Shown here one piece after another: positions 17,126 through 26,512 of a stretch of 64,000 nt of DNA. Location: assembly GCA_030427885.1 (NCBI GenBank), contig JAUICM010000003.1:1-64000 (forward strand), read 5' to 3'. The number at the start of each line of letters is the position of its first letter. Position 1 is the first letter of the stretch. This DNA comes from Rhodothermia bacterium. Lineage in GTDB: Bacteria > Bacteroidota > Rhodothermia > Balneolales > Balneolaceae. Below the pieces are notes generated by a model. The model ran no database searches. It was given only the letters and a program-made list of their open reading frames with translations, and was not told where the DNA came from. A program made the position numbers and the translations under genes.

Positions 17126-17776
17126 ATGGGCACAATCAAAACGATTGTTGCAGACGGCAACGAAATATTCAGGCATGGATTAAGTTCCATCCTACGTGAG
17201 GACGGGTTCACCATTTGCAGTGAGATCGACAACGGAGCGTTGATCCTGACCGCTTATGAAAGTGTTCAGCCCGATCTATGCGTTATTTCTTTTACCATGC
17301 CGGAAATCAATGGCATCCAGCTGGCTGATAAGATCATCGATAAATACCCCGAAGCCAATATTCTCGTAATGGCCCATAAAGATTCTGATCTGGTACTTGA
17401 TGAATTTTTGGATTCAGGCGCCAGTGGATTGCTGCTCAAATCCGCGCACAAACTTGAATTTCTGGATGCTGCCCGTAAAGTGGCCGAAGGTGAAAACTTC
17501 ATCGGCAAACAATTCTCCAAAATGATGACGCGCGAATATTTACGCCTCGCACGTATCCGTAAAGCTAAGCATCATATCACCCGGCGTGAGAAGGAAGTCT
17601 TAGCGCTTCTGGTTGAAGGACTTACAAGTTCCGAGATCGCTGATAAACTCTATATCAGTCCCAGAACGGTAGACAAACACCGGACAAATTTGCTTAAGAA
17701 ACTTGGACAAAAAAATACGGCTGGTTTGGTCAGATACGCTCTTGAAAACAAGAAGTCCATTGCCAGAAGTTTCTAA
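17126..17776 (+). CDS. LuxR/NarL-type response regulator with atypical receiver
   Basis: 216 residues: receiver domain (about 1-120), linker, and LuxR helix-turn-helix (about 148-210: ITRREKEVLALLVEGLTSSE, YISPRTVDKHRTNLLKKLG). The position that should hold the phospho-acceptor Asp, before xxMP, is Ser55 (VISFTMP; codon TCT at 17288-17290). One of the usual acidic-pocket residues is also changed (VADG rather than DDH), while the conserved Lys (LLLKS) is kept. It is therefore probably not controlled by ordinary phosphotransfer. No histidine kinase is adjacent. The ribosome site GGGGAGG is stronger than others in the window. Confidence 0.92.
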   Translation: MGTIKTIVADGNEIFRHGLSSILREDGFTICSEIDNGALILTAYESVQPDLCVISFTMPEINGIQLADKIIDKYPEANILVMAHKDSDLVLDEFLDSGASGLLLKSAHKLEFLDAARKVAEGENFIGKQFSKMMTREYLRLARIRKAKHHITRREKEVLALLVEGLTSSEIADKLYISPRTVDKHRTNLLKKLGQKNTAGLVRYALENKKSIARSF

Positions 17777-17887
17777 GCATACGTATAAATACGTAGTCAA
17801 AATACATAAATGTTTCTATTGAGCGTACGCCGGCTAAAAACTAAGTTTGATATGCAAATGGGGTAATAGCCGTCTGTAGATGATATT

Positions 17888-17922
17888 AGCCGTCGACCAT
17901 TGATTTGGGGACGGCTTTTTTT
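17888..17922 (+). terminator. Terminator after the response-regulator gene
   Basis: Stem AGCCGTC / GACGGCT (17888-17894, 17910-17916) with a 15-base loop, then a T run. It lies about 110 bp after the stop codon. Confidence 0.7.
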
Positions 17923-17960
17923 ATGTTTAAACTTTTTAGTCATCTACTACTTTCAAAATC

Positions 17961-18248
17961 ATGTCAAACAATATTCAGATCGATGAGAGTAAACACAAAG
18001 AATCGCCGGGCTTATTCAGGCGATTGTGGGATGCGGTCGTGGGGGTAATAGAGGGGTTTATCCTTCTCCAGATCACCTTCACTTTTGGATTCAGAAGCGG
18101 TTTTTCTATTGTTCTACTCTATAAAAATCCTTTATTTATTGGCTATCTGATCTTTTGTTTAATAATGGGCTGGATTTACGGTTACCAATTCCACGGATGG
18201 CTCAAAAAGAAAATGGAAGAATGGAATTTATGGGGTTGGTGGTACTAA
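17961..18248 (+). CDS. Small membrane protein of unknown function
   Basis: 95 residues. A charged N-terminus (about 25 residues) is followed by hydrophobic segments near 26-42 (VVGVIEGFILLQITFTF), 47-55 and 58-74 (FIGYLIFCLIMGWIYGY), and a basic, Trp-rich tail (WLKKKMEEWNLWGWWY). Two or three membrane passes are likely. No family recognised. It is convergent with the next gene, with only 9 bp between. Confidence 0.6.
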   Translation: MSNNIQIDESKHKESPGLFRRLWDAVVGVIEGFILLQITFTFGFRSGFSIVLLYKNPLFIGYLIFCLIMGWIYGYQFHGWLKKKMEEWNLWGWWY

Positions 18249-18257
18249 CTCCTTTTT

Positions 18258-18779
18258 TTAGTCCAGCTTATCCAGCGTCATTTCAAAAAACTGAAACCAG
18301 TTATCTCCCCTTTTCATTTCTCCTTTTTCAAACCATTGACCCTTTTCGTTCAGTGTTATGATATACCGGATGAATTCCGACGGATACCAATAAAAAAGAT
18401 TCTCACCCTTCATCTCCCCTTTATAGTTTCCGGACCTTCCACTGAATAAGTATGAATCAAAATTGTATGCACCTTCTTTATCCGGAGTAATAATAGCGAG
18501 AGCGTTATGAATCACTACTCCTTTTGAAACCCCTCTTCCTTCAACCAAAAGTGCAGTACCTTCATTTTTGAACTGAACAACTTCCGTTTGATCAAAGGTA
18601 TCCCTGATTCCCTGCTGAGTGTAGATCCATCCGGTCCCTTTCCAATTGCCGGTAAGGAATTCCAGCTTCGCAATCTCCACCTGGGCTTCTTTATCAACCG
18701 TTTGCGGTTGCTGTGCTTTTGATACCATAGTAACTGACAAAACTAAAATGAATGTGATAACTAATTTTCTTGAATACAT
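18258..18779 (-). CDS. Secreted DUF1579-like (lipocalin-type) protein
   Basis: 173 residues with a signal peptide ending near VSKAQQ. The mature N-terminus (EIAKLEFLTGNWKGTGW) is the typical start of DUF1579 and related beta-barrel proteins. It continues with repeated strands: VVQFKNEGTALLVEGRG, YNFDSYLFSGRSGNYKGEM, and WFEKGEMKRGDNWFQFFEM. Such proteins bind small hydrophobic ligands, but the ligand is unknown. The AraC-type regulator lies 78 bp upstream on the same strand and may be co-transcribed. Confidence 0.75.
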   Translation of the reverse strand: MYSRKLVITFILVLSVTMVSKAQQPQTVDKEAQVEIAKLEFLTGNWKGTGWIYTQQGIRDTFDQTEVVQFKNEGTALLVEGRGVSKGVVIHNALAIITPDKEGAYNFDSYLFSGRSGNYKGEMKGENLFYWYPSEFIRYIITLNEKGQWFEKGEMKRGDNWFQFFEMTLDKLD

Positions 18780-18857
18780 AACCTCTCCGTTTGTTTGAAT
18801 TTACAGGCTAGTATACTCAACTCATTAAATTTTGATATTGTAAAAACCCGCCAAATC

Positions 18858-19640
18858 TCAATCCCTGGTCAGGTCAATATGATTGATCTGATCGATGTAC
18901 TTTTTAAAACCGGACGGGTTATTCCCAACGATCAATGAAAATTCACTATTGAAATGAGACCGGTCGAAATAACCGGCTTTGTCAATGATGGCTGACGTCT
19001 TTTCCCCGCTGGTCAGCATCTCAATAGTGGTAGATCTTATCCTTCTAACCCGGGCAAATTCTTTTAGCGTAAGTCCAACCAGCCGTTTGAACTCTCTCTG
19101 AAGATGGCGCTCACTCATAGCAGACTGTTTCACCACATCAGAAACTTTCACTTTCCCATGTTCTTTTATTATGAAGCTGACCGCATTATTTACGCTGAAA
19201 TTTTCTTCCAGATCTGTTTTTTCCAAATATTCTTTCAGACTCATATCAAATAAGCTGAATATCTTTTTATCGGACAGATGAACCAGGTGTTCATCCAGAT
19301 CTAACCGAGCACTAAAAGATTCCGCTTTCAGATCTTTATCTCTGAGTTCAGCCCCTTCTATGCCCAGCAGATAGAACTGTGCCGGCGGCAAAAATCGTAC
19401 TCCTACTGCAACCATGCCGGGGTAAACCTGAACTTCTATATTCGACACAGTTGGGCCTGTTAATGATTTGACGACTACCGGTACACCCGGAATCTTAATA
19501 AATGCCAGGGAAGTACAACCATCCGCCATAATAGAATGCATGAATGGTTCTTTATAGAACTCCGCATCCACTTCAAACCTCCAATAAGAGTGGATGTAAT
19601 TTTTAAGTGCTTCAGCCGGTTGTATTTCCTGGTAGATCAT
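18858..19640 (-). CDS. AraC-family transcriptional regulator
   Basis: 260 residues. The N-terminal half (MIYQEIQPAEALKNYIHSYW onward) matches the small sensor domain DUF6597 found in AraC regulators. The C-terminal half (about 155-255) has the two helix-turn-helix motifs: VKVSDVVKQSAMSERHLQRE and AIIDKAGYFDRSHFNSEFSL, separated by LTLKEFARVRRIRST. The effector is unknown. It probably controls the DUF1579-like gene downstream, the BspA-like gene upstream, or both; all three are on the minus strand. Confidence 0.92.
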   Translation of the reverse strand: MIYQEIQPAEALKNYIHSYWRFEVDAEFYKEPFMHSIMADGCTSLAFIKIPGVPVVVKSLTGPTVSNIEVQVYPGMVAVGVRFLPPAQFYLLGIEGAELRDKDLKAESFSARLDLDEHLVHLSDKKIFSLFDMSLKEYLEKTDLEENFSVNNAVSFIIKEHGKVKVSDVVKQSAMSERHLQREFKRLVGLTLKEFARVRRIRSTTIEMLTSGEKTSAIIDKAGYFDRSHFNSEFSLIVGNNPSGFKKYIDQINHIDLTRD

Positions 19641-19679
19641 ACCTGAATTACGGAAATAGCCTGATAAGAAAAAAGCAGG

Positions 19680-21749
19680 CTACTTAACCAGTAACATCTG
19701 TCGTGAGATCACTTCATTCGGTGTAGAAAGAACATACATATACACTCCAGATGACAAGCCATTAGCATCAAAGCTAACTTCATGGGTTCCGGCACTCAGT
19801 CTTCCCTGTACTAACTCGGCCACTTCCCGGCCCAGCGCATCATACACCTTCAGCGAAACCTCACTGTTCACTGCCAACTGAAAACGGACCACTGTTGTCG
19901 GGTTGAAGGGGTTGGGATAATTTTGGGAGAGGTTTAATTCTGAAGGAATTTTGGTTTCTTCTTCAACCGAAGTGCTCCCGGGGCAGGTTCCCCACTTGGG
20001 TTTGTTGGTTTCTGATAATGGACTTGAAGTTGAAAAACCATCTGGTTCAGTCGCTAAATTTGAAACACACCAGCCTGATAAATTTTGATTAAATGAACTG
20101 GCATCCCTGAACATCCACCACATTTCAGTAACATTTGAAACATCCCAGTCCCCGATATCCTGATTAAAAGATGTTGCACCCCAAAACATACGGTCCATTC
20201 GCGTTACGCTACTTACATTCCAGCTTCCTATATCCTGATTGAAGGCCGTTGCATTTACAAATGCTCGACCCATATTTATCGCTGAACTCACATCCCAATT
20301 TCCTATGTCCTGATTAAATGATGTTGCACCCTCAAACACGTTTGCAAAACTTATTACGCTTATTGTGTTCCAATCACCTATGTCCTGATTAAACGATATT
20401 GCCCCTGCAAACGTGTAACTCATTCCTTCAACAGAGCTCACATCCCATTCTCCTATGTCCTGATTAAACGATATTGCTCCATCAAACATCCAGTTCATAT
20501 CAGTAACAGAACTCATATTCCAACTACCTATGTCCTGATTGAAAGATGTTGCACCCTGAAACATACCCTGAAGGTTATTAACGGAACTTAGGTCCCAGCT
20601 TCCTAAATCCTGATTAAACGATTTAGCGTTTGCAAACATATAACTCAAACTCTGAAGTGAACTCACATCCCAATTGCTAATATCCATGTTAAATGATGAT
20701 GCACCCCAGAACATAGCAAAAACATCTTTGGCAGAATTTAGATCCCAGCTTCCTATATCCCGGTTAAACGATTTGGCGTCTGAAAACATCCAGCTCATAT
20801 CAGTCACTGCTTTCACATCCCAATCGCCTATATCTTGATTAAATGATGATGCCCCAGCAAACATTCCGTGCATATTTGTAACCGAACTTACATCCCAGCC
20901 ACTTATATCTTGATTAAAAAAAAGTGTCCTATCTTTATCTTCTTCATTAGTCCATGAGTTGCCAAACATAAATTCCATAGTTTCTACTGAACTCACATCC
21001 CAATTTCCTATGTCTTGATTGAAAGAAGTTGCTAAATTAAACATGTAACTCATTTCTGTTACTGAACTGACATCCCAACCCCCTATATCCTGATTAAACA
21101 ATTCTGCTCCATCAAACATATTATTCATATTGCTTACAGAACTTACATCCCAATTTCCTATGTCTTGATTGAACGATACTGCACCAAAGAACATCTCTCT
21201 CATATTCTTTACATTACTCACATCCCAATTTCCTATATCTTGATTGAAATCAAATGCATTTCTAAACATATCACTCATATCTTCAGCAGAGCCCACATCC
21301 CAATTTCGTATGTCCTGATTAAACTTATTAGCTCCACCAAAGAGGTTTCCCATATCAACTACATTGCTAACATCCCAGTTACTAATATTTTGATTAAACG
21401 TACTTGCACCACCAAACATACTACTCATATCAGTTACTGATCTGGTATCCCATGAAGCAATATTTTGATTGAATTTGTAATCACCTCTGAATAGATTCGC
21501 CATACTATTTACATTAGAAGTACAGACTTTCGTAAGATCAGCTTTGGCATTTACACTATCCTGTAGTGTCTCATTGTTTACAGCCGTATAAATTATTCCT
21601 CCTACATCTGCTTTTTCTCCCGAGCTGGCCCCCTCGCAGGTTATAGTCACTCCATTATCGTGCAGCTTGAAGTCTCCCTGGGCATACAGCTCTTTTGATA
21701 ACAGTCCAACACAGATCAGACAAAAGATTCCTGAAACTGCTTTTATCAT
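19680..21749 (-). CDS. BspA-like repeat surface protein with type IX sorting tail
   Basis: 689 residues: signal peptide (ends near LYAQGD), a short lead-in, then 19 repeats of about 25 residues with consensus [20 protein letters not shown], which is the DUF285 (BspA, leucine-rich-like) family. One repeat carries a 10-residue insert ([14 protein letters not shown], near residue 270). The C-terminal 90 residues are a sorting domain ([19 protein letters not shown], then a strand pattern ending in SRQMLLVK), implying export by type IX secretion and surface anchoring. DUF285 proteins act in adhesion in other bacteria. The 75-bp DNA units are similar enough to recombine. Confidence 0.92.
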   Translation of the reverse strand: MIKAVSGIFCLICVGLLSKELYAQGDFKLHDNGVTITCEGASSGEKADVGGIIYTAVNNETLQDSVNAKADLTKVCTSNVNSMANLFRGDYKFNQNIASWDTRSVTDMSSMFGGASTFNQNISNWDVSNVVDMGNLFGGANKFNQDIRNWDVGSAEDMSDMFRNAFDFNQDIGNWDVSNVKNMREMFFGAVSFNQDIGNWDVSSVSNMNNMFDGAELFNQDIGGWDVSSVTEMSYMFNLATSFNQDIGNWDVSSVETMEFMFGNSWTNEEDKDRTLFFNQDISGWDVSSVTNMHGMFAGASSFNQDIGDWDVKAVTDMSWMFSDAKSFNRDIGSWDLNSAKDVFAMFWGASSFNMDISNWDVSSLQSLSYMFANAKSFNQDLGSWDLSSVNNLQGMFQGATSFNQDIGSWNMSSVTDMNWMFDGAISFNQDIGEWDVSSVEGMSYTFAGAISFNQDIGDWNTISVISFANVFEGATSFNQDIGNWDVSSAINMGRAFVNATAFNQDIGSWNVSSVTRMDRMFWGATSFNQDIGDWDVSNVTEMWWMFRDASSFNQNLSGWCVSNLATEPDGFSTSSPLSETNKPKWGTCPGSTSVEEETKIPSELNLSQNYPNPFNPTTVVRFQLAVNSEVSLKVYDALGREVAELVQGRLSAGTHEVSFDANGLSSGVYMYVLSTPNEVISRQMLLVK

Positions 21750-21848
21750 TTTATTCTCGAATTTGATGACATCGGGATCTCTCTTAAGTAAACATTAATC
21801 ACGAGCTAAGCTTATACTATAAATCCTGAATTATCAAGATAAAATTCA

Positions 21849-21884
21849 TAAAAAAAGCCCGGCTCATTCCATTGAACCGGGCTT
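21849..21884 (-). terminator. Terminator after tRNA-Met
   Basis: Perfect 8-bp stem AAGCCCGG / CCGGGCTT (21855-21862, 21877-21884). On the minus strand it is followed by a T run, 13 bp beyond the tRNA 3' end. Confidence 0.8.
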
Positions 21885-21897
21885 ATAATTCTTTGTG

Positions 21898-21971
21898 TAG
21901 CGTGGGGGAGACTTGAACTCCCGACCTCACGATTATGAGTCGTGCGCTCTGACCAGCTGAGCTACCACGCC
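21898..21971 (-). tRNA. tRNA-Met (anticodon CAT)
   Basis: 74-nt cloverleaf on the minus strand. The acceptor stem GGCGTGG / CCACGCT has one G-T pair at its end. The D arm is AGCTCAGCTGGTCAGAGC, the anticodon stem CACGA / TCGTG with loop CTCATAA (anticodon CAT), and the T arm contains GTTCAAGTC. No CCA is encoded. CAT also occurs in tRNA-Ile2, where C34 is modified; the body looks like elongator Met. Confidence 0.9.
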
Positions 21972-22106
21972 ATGCGTTTTCGCAAAGAGCACCAAATATA
22001 AGGCTTTCCTGTATTAGACGTAAAGATTTTTTGTTTAAAACTTCTTCATCTCATTATTAACTTCCTTACCTTCATTTTTTGATAAAAACGCAGTCAAATT
22101 TTACTA

Positions 22107-23573
22107 ATGGCACAGAAGATCACGAAAAGAGAACAAGATTATTCACAATGGTATCTGGATGTAGTTAAGGAAGCTCAGCTGGCCGAGCATTCTCCTGTTC
22201 GCGGATGTATGGTTATCAAACCTACCGGAATGGCGCTTTGGGAAAACATGCAGCAAGGTCTGGATACCATGTTCAAGGAAACAGGTCACCAGAATGCCTA
22301 TTTCCCTCTTTTCATCCCGAAATCGTTCTTATCCAAAGAAGCCCAGCATGTGGAAGGCTTTGCTAAAGAATGTGCTGTTGTAACTCACAGCCGGCTTAAA
22401 GCTGTTGATGGCGGCGTTGAAGTGGATCCGGATTCAAAGCTTGAAGAAGAACTGATTGTTCGCCCAACTTCTGAAACCATAATCTGGGATACTTACAGAA
22501 ACTGGATCCAATCGTACAGAGACCTGCCAATTCTTATCAATCAGTGGGCAAATGTGGTTCGCTGGGAAATGAGAACGCGTCTTTTCCTGAGAACCATGGA
22601 ATTCCTGTGGCAGGAAGGTCATACTGCTCATGCTACCAAAGAAGAGGCTGTTGCTGAAACCGAGCAGATGCTGGAAGTGTACCGCACTTTTGCGGAAGAA
22701 TATATGGCCATGCCCGTCATCACTGGCGCAAAAACCGAAAGTGAGCGTTTTGCTGGCGCTGAAGAAACCTATTGTATCGAAGCTTTAATGCAAGATGGCA
22801 AGGCTCTGCAGGCTGGAACTTCACATTTTTTAGGTCAGAATTTCGCCAAAGCATTTGATGTGAAGTTCCAGGATAGCGATGGTGAGCACAAATTAGTATG
22901 GGCAACCAGCTGGGGTGTATCTACCCGACTGATCGGTGGACTTATTATGACTCATTCTGATGATCAGGGTCTGGTTATCCCACCAAAGCTTGCACCGGTA
23001 CAGGTCGTGATCGTTCCAATTTATCGTGATGATGAACAACGTGCTACCGTTCTGGAATATGGTCAATCCATCTTTGATGAACTGAAAGAGGCCGGAGTTA
23101 GGGTTAAACTCGATGACCGGGATAACTACAAACCAGGATTTAAATTTGCTGAGCATGAAGCACGGGGTATTCCATTGAGAATCGCCATTGGTCCTCGTGA
23201 TGTTGAGAAGGGAAATGTGGAGTTAGCCCGCCGCGATACACTGAACAAAACGTTTGAATCGAGAGATGGAATTGCTGATCTGGTCCAAGAACTTCTTGTA
23301 ACCATTCAGAATGATCTGTTTGAAAAGGCTAAGAATCTTCGCGAAGAAATGACCTCTCATGTGGATACTTATGAGGACTTTAAGAAAGTTCTGGAAGAGA
23401 AAGGTGGATTCATTTACGCTCACTGGGACGGTACCCCTGAAACGGAAGAATTGATCAAGCAAGAGACCAAAGCAACCATACGTTGCATTCCATTTGGTGA
23501 TAGCGAAGAAGGCAAATGTATGGTCACTGGAAAACCTTCAAAGAAAAAAGTGCTCTTCGCTAAGGCATATTGA
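22107..23573 (+). CDS. proS: Prolyl-tRNA synthetase, archaeal/eukaryotic-like type
   Basis: 488 residues, charging tRNA-Pro. Segments of the short, class IIa ProRS are present: [20 protein letters not shown], then [34 protein letters not shown] (motif 2), [18 protein letters not shown] (motif 3). The anticodon-binding domain starts near residue 290 ([13 protein letters not shown]). The bacterial editing insertion is absent. The chain ends LFAKAY with the C-terminal Tyr typical of this type. The C-terminal domain keeps only two obvious Cys ([12 protein letters not shown]), so a full four-Cys zinc site is not evident. Confidence 0.96.
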   Translation: MAQKITKREQDYSQWYLDVVKEAQLAEHSPVRGCMVIKPTGMALWENMQQGLDTMFKETGHQNAYFPLFIPKSFLSKEAQHVEGFAKECAVVTHSRLKAVDGGVEVDPDSKLEEELIVRPTSETIIWDTYRNWIQSYRDLPILINQWANVVRWEMRTRLFLRTMEFLWQEGHTAHATKEEAVAETEQMLEVYRTFAEEYMAMPVITGAKTESERFAGAEETYCIEALMQDGKALQAGTSHFLGQNFAKAFDVKFQDSDGEHKLVWATSWGVSTRLIGGLIMTHSDDQGLVIPPKLAPVQVVIVPIYRDDEQRATVLEYGQSIFDELKEAGVRVKLDDRDNYKPGFKFAEHEARGIPLRIAIGPRDVEKGNVELARRDTLNKTFESRDGIADLVQELLVTIQNDLFEKAKNLREEMTSHVDTYEDFKKVLEEKGGFIYAHWDGTPETEELIKQETKATIRCIPFGDSEEGKCMVTGKPSKKKVLFAKAY

Positions 23574-23593
23574 TTCTAAGAGTACCGGGTTTT

Positions 23594-23693
23594 TTAACCC
23601 ACCCCTTAATCCCCTCCGATGGGGGGAAGCTCTTTGTTCAAATTATTAACAATAATTATACGTTCCCCTCTTGAGAGGGGACAGGTGTGTTCT
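23594..23693. repeat. Palindromic intergenic element (CCCCTC...GAGGGG type)
   Basis: The gap between proS and nnr holds AACCCACCCCTTAATCCCCT near 23596 and a perfect palindrome CCCCTCTTGAGAGGGG (about 23665-23680) followed by ACAGGTGTGTTC. The two ends are imperfect inverses of each other. Called an interspersed repeat by its form only. Confidence 0.45.
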
Positions 23694-23754
23694 TCATGTT
23701 GAATTCGTATCAATTCTTGATAAATTCCTTCAATATTGATTTAGAAATCCATTA

Positions 23755-25257
23755 ATGAATATTCCACACTCATACCAGTTGTTCACCGCTGAAGGCAGCC
23801 GTTCGTTGGATGAGCGTACCATAAATGAGTTTGGTATTGATGGGTTCACTTTGATGGAAATAGCCGGAACCCGCGCCGCTGATTTTATTCAGCATCAAAT
23901 TGAATCGGATTCACATGGGTTATTTATTTGCGGAAAGGGTAACAATGCAGGTGACGCCCTGGTCGTGGCCCGGATCCTTTCTGAAAACGGGTATACCTGT
24001 TCTCTCCTGTTTGTTTCCGGAACAGATTCACTGAGTCCGGACTGCAATAAAAACCTGGAACTCTTCAGGTCTCTGAATACTAACAATATTATATATGCTT
24101 CTTTTTCCGGGCTCCCTGAACAGACTCACTTTGATTTTATAGTGGATGGAATGCTGGGAACCGGGCTTAATTCAAATATCAGAGAACCGTACTCTACAGT
24201 CATTGACTGGATAAATAAACAAAAGGCTCTGGTATTCTCAATGGATATTCCGACCGGTCTGAATGCAGACACCGGAGAGATTATGGGGTCCGCTGTTATT
24301 GCCGATTTTACCCTCGCTTTCGGAACCCTTAAACAAGGCTTCTATTTTTCTTCGGGATATGAACTTTGCGGGGAAATTATCTTCTGCGAATTGCCTTTCC
24401 CATCTAAATACAAAAATTCCAGGCATTTTCTGATAGATCGGGACTGGGTTGAACTGAACCGGAAGAAAGCTCATCAAAGAGCACATAAATATGACGGAGG
24501 AGTGGTTTATATACTTGCCGGTTCATCAGGCCTAACTGGTGCAGCTATACTCGCCTCACAAAGTGCCTGGGCTGTGGGAGTGGGTGCAGTCGTCCTTATT
24601 ACCCCAAAAGGCTTGCTCAGTATTTACGAGAAAAACCTTCCCCAGATCATCAAAAAAACCATCGGATCTGAACAAAGCAATTGTTTTGCGGCTGACCAGC
24701 TGGATGCTGTTTTAAATATTATAAATGAGAAACCAGGAGTGGTTCTCATTGGCCCAGGTCTTGGTAGGGCGAAAGAAACTGTTGAATTCGTACGCTCGTT
24801 TCTCTCTAGATATGAAGGCAATGTTGTTATTGATGCCGACGCTTGTTTTGCGATGAATGAGGGGAAATTGCTCTCAAAACCAGAAACTGCTTCCTGGCTT
24901 ATCACTCCTCATCCCGGAGAATTTTCAAAACTTTCGGTCACTACTTTTACAACCGATTCCATAAGACTTTCAACAACTCAGGAATTTTCTACAGAAAATA
25001 ATATCATTACTTTATCAAAAGGTCTTCCTTCTATTATTTCAACATCAGATGGAAATTCCATGATCACAGGATATGATACCCGTATATTCTCAAGGGCTGG
25101 ATTCGGGGATGTTCTGGCAGGAAAAACGACAGCGTTTTGGCTGATTGAAAAAAAAGGGGAACTTGCCGGCTGTTTAGCACTTTTAGATGGAAAAGAAAAA
25201 GCAGATAATCATATCTTAAGTTCCGAAAATACGTTGGAACCACTGGATATTATTTAA
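23755..25257 (+). CDS. nnr: Bifunctional NAD(P)H-hydrate repair enzyme (epimerase/dehydratase)
   Basis: 500 residues. The N-terminal half (1-210, YjeF_N) epimerises damaged NAD(P)HX. Its site is seen as GKGNNAGDALVVARIL, a variant of the usual GNNGGDG, and DFIVDGMLGTGL. The C-terminal half (about 225-500) is the ADP/ATP-dependent dehydratase, with YILAGSSGLTGAAILASQSA, IGPGLGR, LITPHPGEFSKL and RAGFGDVLAG; the last is usually GTGDVLAG, with the catalytic Asp kept here. Both activities restore usable NAD(P)H. A VanZ-like gene follows closely and may be coupled. Confidence 0.93.
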   Translation: MNIPHSYQLFTAEGSRSLDERTINEFGIDGFTLMEIAGTRAADFIQHQIESDSHGLFICGKGNNAGDALVVARILSENGYTCSLLFVSGTDSLSPDCNKNLELFRSLNTNNIIYASFSGLPEQTHFDFIVDGMLGTGLNSNIREPYSTVIDWINKQKALVFSMDIPTGLNADTGEIMGSAVIADFTLAFGTLKQGFYFSSGYELCGEIIFCELPFPSKYKNSRHFLIDRDWVELNRKKAHQRAHKYDGGVVYILAGSSGLTGAAILASQSAWAVGVGAVVLITPKGLLSIYEKNLPQIIKKTIGSEQSNCFAADQLDAVLNIINEKPGVVLIGPGLGRAKETVEFVRSFLSRYEGNVVIDADACFAMNEGKLLSKPETASWLITPHPGEFSKLSVTTFTTDSIRLSTTQEFSTENNIITLSKGLPSIISTSDGNSMITGYDTRIFSRAGFGDVLAGKTTAFWLIEKKGELAGCLALLDGKEKADNHILSSENTLEPLDII

Positions 25258-25313
25258 ATACATATATCATCAAGACTCTTTTATTCAAATACAGAAAAAT
25301 ACTGGTAATATCA

Positions 25314-25673
25314 TTGGTCCTTGCAACTATAGCTATTTTAGCTGGCACCTTATTACCCTCTGATAAGATCATACCCAAAAAGATCTGGGACTATGACAAA
25401 TTCGGCCACTTCATCATGTTTGCAGTCTGGACCTTTTTGTACGGATTGGTGCTGGGTGTATGGAAACAAAAGCAGCCTAATTTATGGGTAATCTTTTTCT
25501 GGGGATCTTTCTATGGTATTCTCATTGAGTTCCTTCAATTTCTGCTTCCTACAAATCGCAGTCCGGAGTTACTCGACTTTATAGCTGATGCAATAGGTTC
25601 TGCCTTCGCTATTCTTATCCTGAAAATCATATTCAGAAGATCATTTACGAAGCCAAAAGAACAGACTGCATGA
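25314..25673 (+). CDS. VanZ-like membrane protein
   Basis: 119 residues from a TTG at 25314, with a small VanZ-family fold of about four membrane helices. The family core DKFGHFIMFAVWTFLYG is present, as are FYGILIEFLQFLLP and LDFIADAIGSAFAIL. No ATG is available. The same frame stays open upstream and reads KTLLFKYRKILVISLV before the TTG, which is the normal VanZ N-terminus, so the true start is probably a rare codon near 25269. Function is unknown; it does not imply glycopeptide resistance. It is probably co-transcribed with nnr. Confidence 0.85.
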   Translation: MVLATIAILAGTLLPSDKIIPKKIWDYDKFGHFIMFAVWTFLYGLVLGVWKQKQPNLWVIFFWGSFYGILIEFLQFLLPTNRSPELLDFIADAIGSAFAILILKIIFRRSFTKPKEQTA

Positions 25674-25741
25674 TGATGTGATTTTCAGGGCTATGCATGT
25701 TTCGTTTATTAGTGATGCATGATTAACTAATTCCTGAAGAG

Positions 25742-26386
25742 ATGGTCAAGAAAAATCCAAAAGCAGATCTGAGATCCTTCCACACAATTTTTATGCAATT
25801 GGGAATCATATTGGTGCTGATATTCCTGATAGCAGCTACGAAAACCGAGTTTCGGTACGATACGGGCTCAGGGCATCTTAAACCGGGCATCACTCCTGAT
25901 GTACCACTAGTTAATACTCCCCCAGTTATACCACCTGAAAAGCCAGCACCACTAAAACCAATGGTTGCTATCGAAGTCCCCAATGATACCCCATTAGAAG
26001 TGGATATTATTGAATTTCCTGAATTCGAGCTTGGTGATGCAATTGTTCCTCCTCCTGACCCACCTGATAACCCAAATGAAATTTTCAATACTTTTGGCAT
26101 TGAAGTATTGCCGGAAATGAAAGGTGGACTACAAAAATTATATAGTGAGATCATCTATCCTGAAAAAGCCCGGGCAGCAGGTATTCAGGGAAGAGTGTAT
26201 ATCGAATTTATCGTTAACAAGGACGGTAAAGTTGAAGAACCCCGGTTAATCAGAGGAATCGGAGGTGGCTGCGATGAGGAAGTGCTCAAAGCAATCAAGC
26301 TAATGAGGTTTACTCCCGGAGTACAAAACGGCAATTTGGTGAATGTACGTATGAGCCAAGTTGTTGTATTTAAAATGAATAATTAG
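25742..26386 (+). CDS. TonB-family energy transducer (first of two)
   Basis: 214 residues: short cytoplasmic start, one membrane anchor (about 17-33, LGIILVLIFLIAAT), a periplasmic linker with scattered Pro/Glu, and the C-terminal TonB domain (about 120-214). The domain has YPEKARAAGIQGRVYIEFIV, DGKVEEPRLIRGIGGGCDEE and the final strands. It links the ExbB/ExbD motor to outer-membrane TonB-dependent receptors. The Pro-rich linker is weaker than in the next gene. ExbB/ExbD are not in the window. Confidence 0.92.
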   Translation: MVKKNPKADLRSFHTIFMQLGIILVLIFLIAATKTEFRYDTGSGHLKPGITPDVPLVNTPPVIPPEKPAPLKPMVAIEVPNDTPLEVDIIEFPEFELGDAIVPPPDPPDNPNEIFNTFGIEVLPEMKGGLQKLYSEIIYPEKARAAGIQGRVYIEFIVNKDGKVEEPRLIRGIGGGCDEEVLKAIKLMRFTPGVQNGNLVNVRMSQVVVFKMNN

Positions 26387-26512
26387 AACACAAACGAAAC
26401 AGTGATAAAAAACGTTACAAATACAGAATGTGACATATTGGACTTGCGGGCTTTTAAAAAAATCCCGTTCTTTTTGCGTCCCTTTTTATCCTTACAAACT
26501 AGGTCTTAAAAT

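Noticed and set aside
19658-19682. AGCCTG/CAGGCT inverted repeat at the end of the BspA-like gene
   Set aside because: The stem is six bases, overlaps the stop codon and has no T tract on the minus strand, so a terminator call is not supported.
20086-21500. Regular 75-bp repeats resembling a CRISPR-like array
   Set aside because: The repeats are in frame, encode the DUF285 consensus, and have no unique spacers.
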